Positions 36,753 to 36,815 of a DNA stretch of 36,815 nt are shown here, piece by piece. Numbering within the stretch: the stretch's first letter is position 1; each line of letters begins with the position of its first letter. The stretch is from Xanthomonas cannabis pv. cannabis (GTDB taxonomy: Bacteria; Pseudomonadota; Gammaproteobacteria; Xanthomonadales; Xanthomonadaceae). The position numbers and the translations under genes are program-made. The notes under the pieces were generated by a model. That model was not told the DNA's origin. It did not search any database and was given only the letters and a program-made list of their open reading frames with translations. The stretch is from positions 1 through 36,815 of the forward strand of contig NZ_JSZE01000010.1 in assembly GCF_000802365.1 (NCBI RefSeq). The letters are read 5' to 3'.

Positions 36753-36815
36753 CCCCCAATTTTGAGTAGCACCTCAGTTTGGAGTCCAATTCCCTACCCC
36801 AAGGAGATTGGACGT
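36741..36815 (+). mobile_element. Probable left end of an insertion sequence (IS3-like), cut by the window
   Basis: From about 36,750 the sequence changes character: CCCCCCAATTTTGAGTAGCA, then CCTCAGTTTGGAGTCCAATT, ending with AAGGAG nine bases before the window edge. This has the form of an IS3-family left end, with a ribosome binding site just before a first transposase frame that would begin beyond base 36,815. No transposase codons are in view, the exact boundary is uncertain, and no target duplication can be checked. The call rests on recollected similarity. Confidence 0.5.

Overview
The window is high-GC chromosomal DNA from a Xanthomonas-type gammaproteobacterium. The clearest evidence is the xanthan gum operon, gumB to gumM in its usual order, next to the usual thrS-infC-rpmI-rplT-pheS-pheT-ihfA block. 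The species cannot be settled from the sequence alone.

Region 1 (about 1-13,600, all minus strand) is the gum operon. gumB and gumC encode export proteins, and gumD starts the repeat unit on a polyprenol carrier. gumH, gumK and gumI are glycosyltransferases, and gumM is cut by the left window edge. gumF and gumG are acetyltransferases and gumL is a pyruvyl (ketal) transferase. gumJ is a Wzx-type flippase and gumE a Wzy-type polymerase. Many junctions are 4-base start/stop overlaps; a 243-base gap between gumC and gumD is the exception. A strong terminator after tRNA-Pro separates the operon from the genes upstream.

Region 2 (about 13,890-21,750, minus strand) is housekeeping: thrS, infC (apparently with an AUC start), rpmI, rplT, pheS, pheT, ihfA, a small MerR-type regulator and tRNA-Pro(GGG). 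A good sigma70-type promoter lies before rpmI and a terminator lies between rplT and pheS. A long inverted repeat separates pheS from pheT.

Region 3 (about 22,060-36,660) is a maltodextrin/alpha-glucan uptake and degradation locus. It holds a LacI-family regulator (+) and a minus-strand operon of a six-hairpin glycosidase-like protein, a sugar:cation symporter and an exported GH13 amylase. It also holds a GH97 alpha-glucosidase (+), a TonB-dependent receptor (+) and a cytoplasmic GH13 alpha-glucosidase of the XgtA type (-). The likely flow is receptor uptake across the outer membrane, periplasmic cutting, symport into the cytoplasm and final hydrolysis. One 14-base near-palindrome, TGAATACGTATGCA, occurs three times, before the glycosidase operon, the receptor and the alpha-glucosidase. 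Each copy has the same polarity toward its gene, so these units probably form one regulon, with the local LacI protein as candidate regulator.

Unusual features are an array of eight 24-base repeats after the receptor gene that looks copied from the gene's own last eight codons, and the right window edge, where a probable insertion sequence cuts the 3' end of an unidentified gene. No wholly new system is evident. The most original signals are the three-site operator set, the repeat array and the glycosidase-like protein of unassigned activity.
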